A stretch of DNA of 64,000 bases from Tuctoria greenei (taxonomy: Eukaryota > Streptophyta > Magnoliopsida > Poales > Poaceae), in assembly GCA_036927565.1 (NCBI GenBank), contig JAYESD010000006.1, positions 98,181,353-98,245,352 of the forward strand, in the 5' to 3' direction. This document shows, piece by piece, positions 44,529-54,322 of this stretch. The notes beneath the pieces were generated by a model, which had not been told where the DNA came from, made no database searches, and was given only the letters and a program-made list of their open reading frames with translations. The first letter of the stretch is position 1, and each line of letters begins with the position of its first letter. A program made the position numbers and the translations under genes.

Positions 44529-44615
44529 ATCTTTGGGAACTTGATCTTGATCATTTGAGGAAGAGCTTGCTTGAGGTGTGAGATGGTCACTTGCAGCTTG
44601 AGGTTGTTCTTGTGA

Positions 44616-45545
44616 TCATATATCTCCAAGTGCCATCCTTCCAATCACCACTTGTGGAGCTTCTCCTTGATCTAGCATGTGATGATCAACTTGCTCCACT
44701 TGGGAGCCATTAGTCTCCTCAAACACTATGTCACGTCCTACTTCAACAATTCCAGAGGATTTGTTATAGACATGATAGGCGTAAGTGTTTGAGTCATAAC
44801 CAAGTAAGAAACCATCATCAGACTTGGAAGCAAACTTCGAAGTCCTAGGCTTCTTGTTGAGAATGTAGCACTTGCTCCAGAAAACACGAAAATAAGAAAT
44901 GTTGGGCTTTTTACCGGTTAGGAGCTCATAAGACGTCTTCTTAAGTATGCGGTGAAGATATAACCTGTTTATTGCATGGCAAGTGATGTTAACCGCTTCC
45001 GCCCAAAACTGGTCCGACGTCTTGTACTCATCAAGCATGATTCTTGACATCTCAATTTGGGTTTTATTCTTCCTTTCGGACACCCCATTTTGTCGAGGGG
45101 AGTAGGGGGCCGATAACTCATGCTTGATGCCTTCTTCATCCAAAAATTCTTCAACTTGAGTATTCTTAAATTCGGTACCGTTGTCACTCCTTATTGTCTT
45201 GATACTTAAGGAGAACTCATTTTGAGCTCTCTTCAAGTATTTCTTGAGGACACCTTGAGTCTCACTCTTATCACGCAAAAAGAATACCCAAGTGAAACGT
45301 GAAAAATCATCAACAATAACAAGACCTTTTTTGTTACCGTCAATACTTATGTAGGCGATTGGACCAAAGAGATCCATGTGTAGAAGCTCCAATGGTCTTG
45401 TTGTTGTCATAACGTTCATGGATGGATGTGGTGCTCCAACTTGCTTTTCGGCTTGACATGCGCTACATGGCCTATCTTTTTCAAACACAACATTCTTTAA
45501 ACCACGGATGTGCTCGCTCTTAAGGAGTATTTGCAAATTTCTCAT
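44616..45545 (-). pseudogene. Element B integrase
   Basis: This 309-codon open stretch holds the pre-integrase zinc region end (CSACQAEKQ), then the catalytic triad in LLHMDLFGPIAY, TIRSDNGTEFKN and RQNGVSERKNKT. SDQFWAEAVNITCHAINRLY and a C-terminal GYDSNTYAYHVYNKSSG segment follow. It is the best-preserved part of B. Integrase would insert element cDNA, making 5-base duplications. Joining to protease and RT is broken by stops at about 45546 and 44616. Confidence 0.85.
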
Positions 45546-45575
45546 CCCAACATGGGCTAGTCTTATATGCCAAAG

Positions 45576-46020
45576 TCATCCCATGTTGGTTTTTGAAATT
45601 AAGCATGTATCAAGTTGGGCTTTATCCGCAGAGAAATCCACAAGATAGAGCTTTCCCTTGAGTGCACCCTTAAAAGCAATTGATTCATTGCTTCTCCTTG
45701 TGACGATCACACCCTCATTAATGAATAAACAATTATAACCTTTGTCACCTAGTTGTGATATGGACAAGAGGTTATAATCAAGTGAATCAACATTTAAAAC
45801 ATTTGAAAGAGTGTGATTGGGGGATATAGCAATTTTACCAATGCCAAGGACTTTTCCTTGGCTATTGTCCCCAGAATAGATTCTTTCACTTGGATCTTCA
45901 TTTAGCTCATATTCAACAAACATCTTCCTCTCTCCGGTCATATGATTGGTGCATCCGCTATCAAGAACCCATTTGGTTCCACCGGAGGAGTATGCCTACA
46001 AGAAAGATTTAAGCCTTGGC
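45576..46020 (-). pseudogene. Element B aspartic protease
   Basis: The active site is KWVLDSGCTNHMTGE, followed by YSGDNSQGKVLGIGKIAI and LDYNLLSISQLGDKGYNCLF. The order and spacing are those of Copia protease. A stop near 45576 separates it from integrase. Confidence 0.8.
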
Positions 46021-48297
46021 TTTAGGTACCCAAGCGGTGTTGGGTCCTTTCATCTTAGTCAAAAGGCACTTGGGCACCCACACACAAGGTTTAGGGCTCT
46101 TGCACTGTGGCCCAACATACCTAGCATAGGCTTTACCAAACTTGTTCCTTAATAACACATATGAAGCATCAAAATCATGGAACAATGTATGAGGTTCTTT
46201 CTTAGGCATTTTGGGTGATGTAGCAATGTTCTTTCCTTTATTGTTGTATGAGCCTCCTCTGAAAAAACAATAAAGTCTTCGCCATTCTTGGGAGTTTTGG
46301 CGTTTTGCCTCGTCTCCCTAGAATAACCAAGACCATAATTGACAAGGGGATGTCTTGTGTTGGTATATGCACTACGTGCATATGCCATCTTCTCCTTGTC
46401 AAAAATGCCATCCTTTGGTGTTTGATTGGTTTGTGCCAACTTAAGACCATCTTTAAGCTTTATGATAAAGTTTGAGCATTTACAAGGTTGAGATGCTTCG
46501 GATTTGACATTTGTAGAAGGAGAGCTCGTAGAGGAAGAAGATGCATTGACCTTGAGAGACTTCACTTATGTCCCAAGGATCTTGTTAGCTTGTGTCAAAC
46601 TAACAAGTTCATTCTTGAGCACAACTGTAGTGTTCTTAGTGTTTGAGCAAGTTTCCTTGCTCAAAGCAAGTTCACGCTCAAGTGCCTTGCATCTTTCTGT
46701 TTCAAGCTCCAAGAGATTCTCAACCTCTTGACACCTCTCCTATTGTTTAATGAGCATGTCCTATTGATGGTTGATTAGCTCTTACTTCTCAAATATTTCC
46801 TTCGTCAACAATCTCAATCTTTTCAAAGTACTTATACTCATGTCCTGAAGCATATGTTCATTTTCACTACTACTATCAAAATCATCATGAGAAGAAATTG
46901 AAGAAGAGGATTTAGATTTAACCTTCTTTCTTCCCTCCTTTGCCATGAGACAAGTTGGCCTTGAAGTCTCCATGTTTGGGAAGAGCTTGTTCTCCGTAGT
47001 TGTCTTCTTCATAGCAATGGTTGCTATCTTCTCTTCTTCATCGGAGGAGGATCCCTCATTTGAATCCCACTCTTTTCCAAGGTGGGTATGTCTGGATTGC
47101 TTCTTCTTCTTGATGTACTTCTTTTCCTTGGACTTTCCCTCCTTCCTCTTCTTGTTCTCTCCATGTGGGCAATCCACAATGAAGTGGCCATACTCTCCAC
47201 AATTGTAGCAAGCTCTCTTTGATCTTGTCTTGGGCTTGTCTTTGCTCATCCTTTCATTTTGGTAGCTCCCCCTCCTTCTTCTAAACACCCTCTTGATGTT
47301 GTTGATGAAGAGTGCCTCTTCTTCATCGGTGTCGGGGCTCTCTTCATCACTCTCTTCCTTTTCTTGTGATCTTGAGGATGTTGTCTTGAATGCAACATTC
47401 CTTTTCATGGAGGAGGAAAGTTTTTGTAGATCATTGAGAACATAGCTTCTTGCTCCATCATCTCATGGTTGATGATCCTCCCTAGCACTTCTTCGTGAGT
47501 CATCTTGTCAAAGCACGAACTTTCACGAATTAGCAAGCAAAGAGTCACATTTCGAGGAATGAATGCTCGAATCATCCTCTTTACCACCTCATGGTCGGTC
47601 TACCAGGTGCTTCCATAAGACCGACTCTTGTTTATGAGAGTCTTGAGGTGGTCATACATGTCTTGGGAGACTCACCATCCATAATGGTGAACCTCCCAAG
47701 CTCTCCTTCGATCATCTCGATCTTCGCCTCCCTAATGACACGGTTGCCCTCATGTGCCGTCTTGAGGGTGTCCCATATCTCCTTTGCAACCTCCATCCCT
47801 TCAATGCGATTGAACTCCTCTCGAGTCAATTAGGAGGTAATCACTCCAACGGCTTGAGCATAGCGATGGAGGAGGACGGCTTGCTTCGAAGTGATGTCTT
47901 CCTCATTCTTGGGAAGATGTACACCTGTCATACCAATTTGCCACAAACTAGGGTTTAAGGAAATGAGATGCATCTTCATATTATGCTTCCACATAGAGTA
48001 ATCATTTCCATCAAACTGAGGAGGTTTACCAATGTGAATAGATAAATAGTGATTTCTTACGGTAAGTTGCTCATAGTTGTAAGGATATCGGGAGTAGTCT
48101 TGTGAACTACTCCCATTGTCGATGTTGATCGGAGCAATTGGCTTGATCTCCTTCTCGGGCTCATTGAGCTTCTCACGAAGTCGTGCCTTGTGCATCCAAA
48201 CTTCTTCGTTGTAATTTGGATCATCTTGAAGAATATCGATGTTCTTCATTTTGGTGTCATCGACGACCAACGGAACCTGTTGTCACCCCTTCTGGCC
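46021..48297 (-). pseudogene. Element B gag
   Basis: The probable start is the ATG at about 48297, 14 bases from the truncated end of B. Segments are MHKARLREKLNEPEKEI, then the capsid block GKPPQFDGNDYSMWKHNMKM, a UBN2-type stretch IWDTLKTAHEGN, IRAFIPRNVTLCLL, an acidic loop, a CCHC knuckle CYNCGEYGHFIVDC, a Lys-rich tail and a Ser-rich region. At least three frame changes and several stops break it. It is longer than a minimal Copia gag, as in other SIRE-type elements. Confidence 0.75.
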
Positions 48298-48312
48298 ATT
48301 TCTTCTCCGAGT

Positions 48313-48678
48313 TGTTAGAATCCTAGCCTAATTAGAATCCTAGTCCATGTAGGATTTGAAGTCACGTGTAAGGGGCTTATAAAAAAAAGCCGCCTAGCCC
48401 CCCGGCCTCCTAGATAAATACAGGGCAATGAGTATAGATTCATGTCCCAGAGTTCCCTGCGCCTATACATCTAGCAGCAGAGTTCCATCAGACCATATCG
48501 TCTAGATCAAAGGATCCTGGGCAGAAAACCAGAAACTCGCCTAAAACCTTCTGATCTCCCAGTTCTGTTCTGCGCAGAGCAGAACCACGCCCAGAAATGG
48601 TCTCCTACAACTCTGTGCGCCACTTGCAAAGGTTCCTAGAGGTGTTGAATACCTGTGAGATCTGTTCACTACAGAACA
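48313..48678 (+). mobile_element. LTR-like sequence (element E), limits uncertain
   Basis: It starts TGTTAGAATCCTAGCC, has a TATAAAAAAAAGCC string at about 48381, and is followed by TGTTATCAGAGTTG (48681-48694), a degenerate match to the tRNA-Met primer-binding site. This arrangement suggests a small Copia or TRIM-type LTR. No second LTR was found. It abuts the 5' truncated end of element B. Confidence 0.4.
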
Positions 48679-48990
48679 AATGTTATCAGAGTTGTCCAGG
48701 ACACGGGAATTGTAACAATTACACTGTGAGTTTTATCGCCTTAGCAGGAATAGCAGAACAAGTGGGTGATTTCACAAAGAATATCAAATTGTTCGCTAAT
48801 CAGATCCAAGGATCTGCAGTCAGAATTAGAGTATGTGAAACTTGTGCAAGCAATGTTGATATTAAACAAAAGGGTATTCGAAATAACAACTGTTCGATGA
48901 ATTGTAAAAAAAATCATTTACAACAATTAAGAAGAAAGGAGGAAACAACTCATAAACCAAAATGGAGAGAAGATTCAATAACAGACAGGT
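48679..48990. other. Unassigned interval after the LTR-like piece
   Basis: A plus-strand open frame (48597-49016, Cys/Lys-rich, 139 codons) covers this interval but overlaps both the LTR-like piece and the FBD pseudogene. I do not recognise it as a protein. It may be internal sequence of element E. Confidence 0.25.
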
Positions 48991-49790
48991 TTAAATATCA
49001 AAGGGGTCAACTGTAGATATGTTACTAGCTTGCTTCACAAACCTAATGTACCTCTTGCTGAACTTCTGAAAAACAAATTGAGCCCCTAATGATGCTCTGC
49101 TCTCCAAGTGTAATCGTTTTTTTGGATAATCAGCCATGAATGGCTGCAGTCATTATGACACAGGAATTTAATAACCCTTAGAACTCTTGCAGAACGAATG
49201 AAAAACATTGCGAGCTGCACCTCATGCTTTTTCGCTCCATAGCCCTTCATCACAACTGTCTTGAGATGATGGTTGAGACATTCAACTGGATCATGCACAT
49301 TGTCGCACTTTACTATTCTCATGCTCTGTGAAATAACCATATGTGCTGCGACCGAGAAATTTATCAACATAAGTTACAGCAAGGAATGGACATGTTAAAC
49401 TTGCACTCATAGGCATCAAATTACCGTGACATAGAGCATCTCCAGGGAGGGAAAACAGTAGAGGAAGTCAGCCACAGGCTTCACTTGTGGACCCACCATC
49501 TCCAGTTCTAGCATCCTCAAGCACTGGAACTGGCCAGCCAATCTAACTGCTCTCATTGATTGAAAGAAGGTCGAGCCGAGCTGCAGCTGCACAGTAGCCT
49601 AGCATCTGCCGCCTTGGCGCGTGCACGACATGTATGGATGGCCCACAGTAGATCTCGTGCACGAGCAGCCTCTCCAGCTCGGGCGCATCCTCGACGACGA
49701 GGCGCTCCAGCTCGCTGGCCTCGTCCTGGAGACGTCGTGGCCTCAGGGAAACTGACTCCGTGTGACGATGGCGACAACCTAGGGTTGAGA
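48991..49790 (-). pseudogene. F-box/LRR/FBD protein pseudogene
   Basis: This is the only host-gene relic I can name. Exon one part (about 49790-49425) reads ELERLVVEDAPELERLLVHE, GPSIHVVHAPRRQMLGYC, then after a frameshift MRAVRLAGQFQCLRMLELEM and VKPVADFLYCFPSLEMLYVT. A GT-AG intron (49424-49346) follows. Exon two has the FBD signature DPVECLNHHLKTVVMKGYG and FIRSARVLRVIKFLCH, a frameshift at an A run near 49115, then RLHLESRASLGAQFVFQKF, ending VDPFDI and TAA at 48991. The N-terminal F-box is missing. Such proteins act in SCF ubiquitin ligases. At least two frameshifts make it dead. Confidence 0.75.
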
Positions 49791-50076
49791 TGATTCGGCG
49801 GAGATCAACTGAGTAGCGAAGAGTATGGGTGTGTGTGGTGTGGGTGAACTGACCGGTGGGTCATGAGTCGAATGAACCTGACGAGTGGGTCCGGGGGTAT
49901 GCCCATGTTGGCTATGTAAGCCTTTACAGCAAACAGAAAGTGGACTCAAACAAATTCGTAACAGAAATTGGTTGCGCTGCTCTCGTGTGCCTTCCATCAC
50001 TCCGCTGCTGCTCGTCATCGGCGACTTGACGTGCTCACGACACGGCGGTGGCGCGCCAGCGTCCAAGGGCTGTCAC
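49791..50076. other. Unassigned interval between FBD pseudogene and element C1
   Basis: Short open frames on both strands have no recognised domain. It may hold the lost N-terminal part or leader of the FBD gene. Confidence 0.25.
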
Positions 50077-50873
50077 AGTTGGTATCTAGAGCCTCCTCAA
50101 GCCCCACATGTCATATTACACTGGACCCGCATCCCTCATATTGGTAGCTCCAGAGATTGACGTGTGTAATGTAAATCCAGAGCTAAACTCTCGACACAGG
50201 GAAGCTCCGCGATCAACACGTGTATAATGACCACAGACCTAGCCCCCCGCAGAGGGAAGCTCTGACGTTGACATGTGTACAGCGGTGCCGGAGCTACCTC
50301 CCCGCAAAGGGAAGCTTCGAAGCTGCCACGTGTGGAGCCTCCGGATATTCATCAACGAATACGTTGGTTGATCTCCTTCAGCATAGACATTCAAGGGACT
50401 ATTAAAGGGACTGTTACAAGACTTGATTTCGTGTCGTTAATGTTGTATTAACGACACACGACCAGAGCACTGTTAATCAACGTAATGCAGCCACTAAGGC
50501 ATGTTATCACACTATTAACCATGCTTAATACCCGTAGACAGTGTATTAGGCTATTTAATACGTCAGGGCCACATGTCGGGCCAGGCTAATGATGTAATGG
50601 TCAGTCCTTGGACTATAAAGGACTGAGCCGCACAATACAAGAGACAAGTCCAAGCAGAGCCAGAGACTACGCTTTCTAGAGATTCATAATACAACACACA
50701 CACACACACACACACACACTCCGTGGAGTAGGGTATTACGCTCAGGCGACCCGAACCACATAAATCTCCCGTATCACCATCTTGCTCTTGATCTCTGCGT
50801 GCCCCAACCAAAATAAGAACCTCCGCGGCTACATTTGGTAGTACCGGGGGAAGTGTCGTTCTAAACTTCGACA
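50077..50873 (+). mobile_element. 5' LTR of element C1
   Basis: It is collinear with the C2 LTR: AGTTGGTATCTAGAGCC aligns to TGTCGGTACCCTAGAAACC at the start, and both end CGACA before TTGGCGCG. A TATA box TATAAAG lies at 50614-50620. A (CA)n microsatellite at about 50694-50719 has expanded in this copy. Repeated GGGAAGCTC and CACGTGT units are shared with C2. Confidence 0.7.
50694..50719. repeat. (CA)n microsatellite
   Basis: Thirteen or so CA units downstream of the C1 TATA box. The matching place in C2 (about 60210) has only ACACCAACACACC, so the repeat expanded after C1 and C2 diverged. Confidence 0.85.
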
Positions 50874-50911
50874 TTTGGCGCGTCAGGTAGGTGGCTTCTC
50901 GAGATCTCAAG

Positions 50912-52320
50912 ATGGTGAATTCCACCGCAGGATCTTCCAACGGCAATTATGCTGAATATCCTGGGAGGCAATCCCTCCAACATCCAGTAGCCAGCAGGTG
51001 CCATTGTTCTAGAAGGCACTATGGCTCCACAACCGCCGTTTGTTCCAGCAAACAATGTTGGGAGACAATATGGGGCATCTACGTTGATCACTGCATCGAC
51101 GAATAGCAACCCTGAGCACGCACTCATTGGTGCGCGAGCTCTTCTACAACATCCACCACCTCCGGCGGCACCACAGGGTGCTATGGAACAGTGGCGAGCT
51201 GATGTTGACCATCTGGTTGTAGTTGCAGCTGCTGGCATTAGCAATCTAGGTCCCCCCCCTCGGGGCGAGAACCATCGCTAAGACGAACCTTGTCGGGCTG
51301 ACTTGGTCCACAAGTCTCGCAGCAGAGGAGACCTGCTACATCCTTGCAGGTGACTTCGCTGCATCCTGGGGCACAACGCACCCACACCATCACCAGGATT
51401 CTGACTCATGACCTGCGGTCGGAACTTGATCGTCGTTATCGGTAGCAAGATGGTCGTGTCCATATCGAGCGTGCTCAGGACAACCCAGCTCCACAGAGAG
51501 TAGGAGGAGGTTGTTCTACTCTGGCCATGCATTTGCACATGGTCAGATGGGCACAGAAGTTCCGGCCTCACTTGTCGGAAAAATTCGACGGGACTGTCAA
51601 CCCTGCTAAGTTCCTAAAAATCTACTCCACTGCTATACTGGCAGCAGGGGGTGATGAGGCTGTGATGGCCAATTACTTCCCGGTAGCTTTAACTAGGACT
51701 GCAAGGTCCTGGTTCATCAGTCTTCCACCCGACACCATTAATAGTTGCGCGGAGCTATGCCAGCAATTCACTGCCAACATTGGGAGTTCTTAAACCCGAC
51801 CTTGCACTGAAATGAATCTATTTGCTGTAAAGCAAACAACGGGGGAATCGTTGCGATCCTTCACCTAGCAGTTTTCTCAGGTACGGAATACTATTCCTTC
51901 AATCTTGAGCTCTTCTTTAATCATTGCATTAAGACAGGGTGTTGAGATAAAAAGATCCTGGAAAAGCTGGCAATCAAAGAAGTCAACAGCGTCACGGTAC
52001 TCTTCAGCCTAGCCGACAAATGTGTTACAGCTGCGGAGGGCCGTGAAATGCACTCCAAGCCAGCTCCGGAGGCCAACAAGAAGTCCTCCAAAACTGAAGC
52101 TACTTCCTCCGACAGTGGCAAAAAGAAAAATAAGCCCAACGACAAGAAGTCATCGGCCGGTGCACCAGCCGCTGTAGCAGCTGCAGCTCATGGTGGCCGG
52201 GGGCCACACCCTGAGAAATGACTTTGTCCTTCATCCGAAGATGGCAACAGTTCCAAGGCGTGGTTTCCGATTCACAAGACGGACAAACACAACGTGAAAG
52301 AATGTTGGGAGGTCCAGAAT
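50912..52320 (+). pseudogene. Element C1 gag
   Basis: It starts MVNSTAGSSNGNYAE like the C2 gag. The conserved gag block is at 51527-51793 (RWAQKFRPHLSEKFDGTVNP, ARSWFISLPPDTINS). It then degenerates through stops into a Lys/Ser-rich tail and a zinc-like block at about 52260-52310 (IHKTDKHNVKECWEVQ). In C2 the equivalent is CPIHKTGSHSLEDC, so the first Cys is lost here. Confidence 0.7.
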
Positions 52321-53300
52321 CTTGCCGAGCGCTATAACAAGCACCGGGAAGAAGCTCCTTTTCATCAGCGGGATGGAAAAAAAAGTCGATGAAGCTCTGA
52401 CTAAGGAGGAGCTAGGTTTCCAGGACACCAAAAAGGTCTTGAAAGCCGTCTACAACACTGTTGATGACGATTCCGACGTCTCTGACAATGAGCGTCGGAT
52501 GACCTTAAACATTATCTATGGTGGTTCCCGGGACATCACCTCTCGCTGCATCCCCAAGACAATGCGGCGGGACATGGCCGTGGCATCTCCCACTACTAAG
52601 GCATAGACTCATCGGAAGTGGATGGATACCCCATCATTTTCGATGCTTTGGACTGCCCCCAAAACATGATCGGGGCTGGCCAACTCCCGTTGATGGTGTC
52701 ACCCACCATTAACAATATTCAAATCCACCACGTAATGGTGGATGGAGGTTCAGGGCTGAACCTCATAAGCTTTGAATCTTTTGTTAAGCTTCAGCTCCGG
52801 CCTTCGGACCTTTGACCATCCTGACCTTTCTCTGGGGTAGGTCCGGGGACCATTACTCCTCTCGATTCTATCACACTCCCAGTGACCTTCGGGACTCGAG
52901 GGAACTACATAACTGAGAAATTGGTCTTTGATGTCGTGCAGATCAGTCTGTCGTTCAATGCCATTCTGGGCAGGACAACCTTGTACAAGTTCATGGCCGC
53001 CGCTCATTATGGTTACTTAGTGTTGAAGATGCCAACACCCACAAGCGTTCTCCGGATCCGCGTAGATCGTACTGCAGGAGTTAGCTTTAGAAGAACTCTA
53101 TGCGCTTACCACAGCGCAAGGGAAAGCATCTGGTAAGGAGCCAGCTCCGAACCCTCCGAGCATTCATCATAAAGGATCTACCTCCGCACCTCGTGTGCAA
53201 CCAAGCGACGACACCGACGTTCCTGTCAAAGTCGTCCAAATTGGTTCTGATGCTGCTCAGACTACCCGTATATCGGGAGGTCTGAACAACAAATAGGAAC
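52321..53300 (+). pseudogene. Element C1 protease region
   Basis: It contains IQIHHVMVDGGSGLNLISFE, where the VDGGSG aspartic protease motif is intact, then FVKLQLRPSDL, VFDVVQISLSFNAILGRTTL and KFMAAAHYGYLVLKMPTP. Frame changes occur near 52813 and 53085. A TAG at 53294-53296 coincides with the TAG at 62839-62841 in C2. Confidence 0.75.
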
Positions 53301-54322
53301 TCGCGCTCATAACTTTTCTTCGGGCTAATGTTGACAGTGTTTGCCTGGCAACCGTCACAAATGCCTGGGATCCCTAGGGAGGGGATTGAGCACAATCTGA
53401 AGATTTACCCTGACGCACGGCCTAAACACCAGAAGCCCCGGAAGCAATCTATCGAGCGGCAAAACTTCATCCGACAGGAAATCAAGAAGTTGCTCGAAGA
53501 TGGATTCATCCGGGAAGTCTTCCATCCAAAATGGCTGGCAAACCCAGTTGTTGTACCCAAGGCAAGTGGGAAGCTTTAGATGTGTATCAACTACGCCACC
53601 TTAAATAAGGCATGTCCAAAGGATCCATTTCCACTACCTAGAATAGATCAGATAGTGGACTCCACCTCCGGGTGTGAGCTATTGTGTTTTTTAGATGCAT
53701 ATTCAGGATATCATCAAACCCAAATGTCTATGGAAGATGAAGAGCATATTGCCTTCATAACAGTAGATGGATTGTACTGTTATACTGCCATGCTATTTGG
53801 TCTTAAAAATGCTGCTTCAACATTTATGTGAGCTATGTACAAAACATTTGGAGATCTAATTAGAGACTTGGTGGAGGTGTACGTCGATGACATCGTCATG
53901 AAGATCGAAAACAAAGAATCACTCCTTGACAATTTACAAGCTGTGTTCGACAAGCTACGCACTACGCGCACCAAGCTGAACCCAGACAAATGTGTCTTCG
54001 GGGTTAGCTCCGGAAAGCATCTAGTTTCTTGGTGACTCACTGAGGAATTGAAGCAAATCAGGCAAAGATCAAGGCTATAGAAGATATGCGGCCTCCAGCC
54101 CGCATCAAAGATGTCCAGAAGTTAACTGGATGTCTAGCTGTGCTCGGCCGGTTTATCTCAAGACTGGCAGAATGGGCGCTACCCTTCTTCAAACTCTTGA
54201 GGAACTCCGGACCATTTCATTGGTATGAAGAAGCAGAAAAGCCGTTTCGAGAGCTGAAACAACTCCTCACCACACTATCAATATTTGTAGCTCCTAATCC
54301 TGGTGAGCCTTTACTACTTTAC
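53301..54322 (+). pseudogene. Element C1 reverse transcriptase and start of RNase H
   Basis: RT blocks are IRQEIKKLLEDGFIREVFHP, CINYATLNKACPKDPFPLPR, FLDAYSGYHQTQMSMEDEEH, AMLFGLKNAASTFM and the catalytic VYVDDIVMKIENKESL. The connection domain KDVQKLTGCLAVLGRFISRL follows. Stops at about 53577, 53829 and 54033 interrupt an otherwise single frame. RNase H ends after PGEPLLLY, where D begins. Confidence 0.8.

Larger units (their letters stand above)
17253..48310 (-). mobile_element. SIRE/Maximus-type Copia retrotransposon (element B), split by element A
   Basis: In element order (right to left) it holds gag (48297-46149), protease, integrase, RT-RNase H (to about 42780), a motif-rich spacer, a post-pol ORF split at 41486/20702, a 3' untranslated region with polypurine tract, and the 3' LTR (17253-18920). 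Element A plus one AAGGG duplication occupies 20703-41490. The 5' LTR and primer-binding site are absent, because the copy stops about 14 bases upstream of the gag ATG against an LTR-like piece at 48313. B itself sits inside element G. Confidence 0.75.
50077..54322 (+). mobile_element. Tat-type Gypsy retrotransposon (element C1), interrupted by D
   Basis: A 5' LTR (50077-50873), a primer-binding region (TTTGGCGCGTCAGG), gag, protease and RT follow on the plus strand, collinear with element C2. The copy breaks off inside RNase H at 54322, where the LTR of element D begins. The remainder must lie beyond the window. It is more decayed than C2. Confidence 0.8.

Noticed and set aside
48597..49016. 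139-codon Cys/Lys-rich plus-strand open frame
   Set aside because: It overlaps the end of an LTR-like piece and the 3' end of the FBD pseudogene on the other strand. No family is recognised and no promoter is evident. Kept only as an unassigned interval.
50066..50090. Primer-binding site TTGGTATCTAGAGCC of a Copia element
   Set aside because: It aligns instead with the first bases of the C2 LTR, so it is the start of the C1 LTR.
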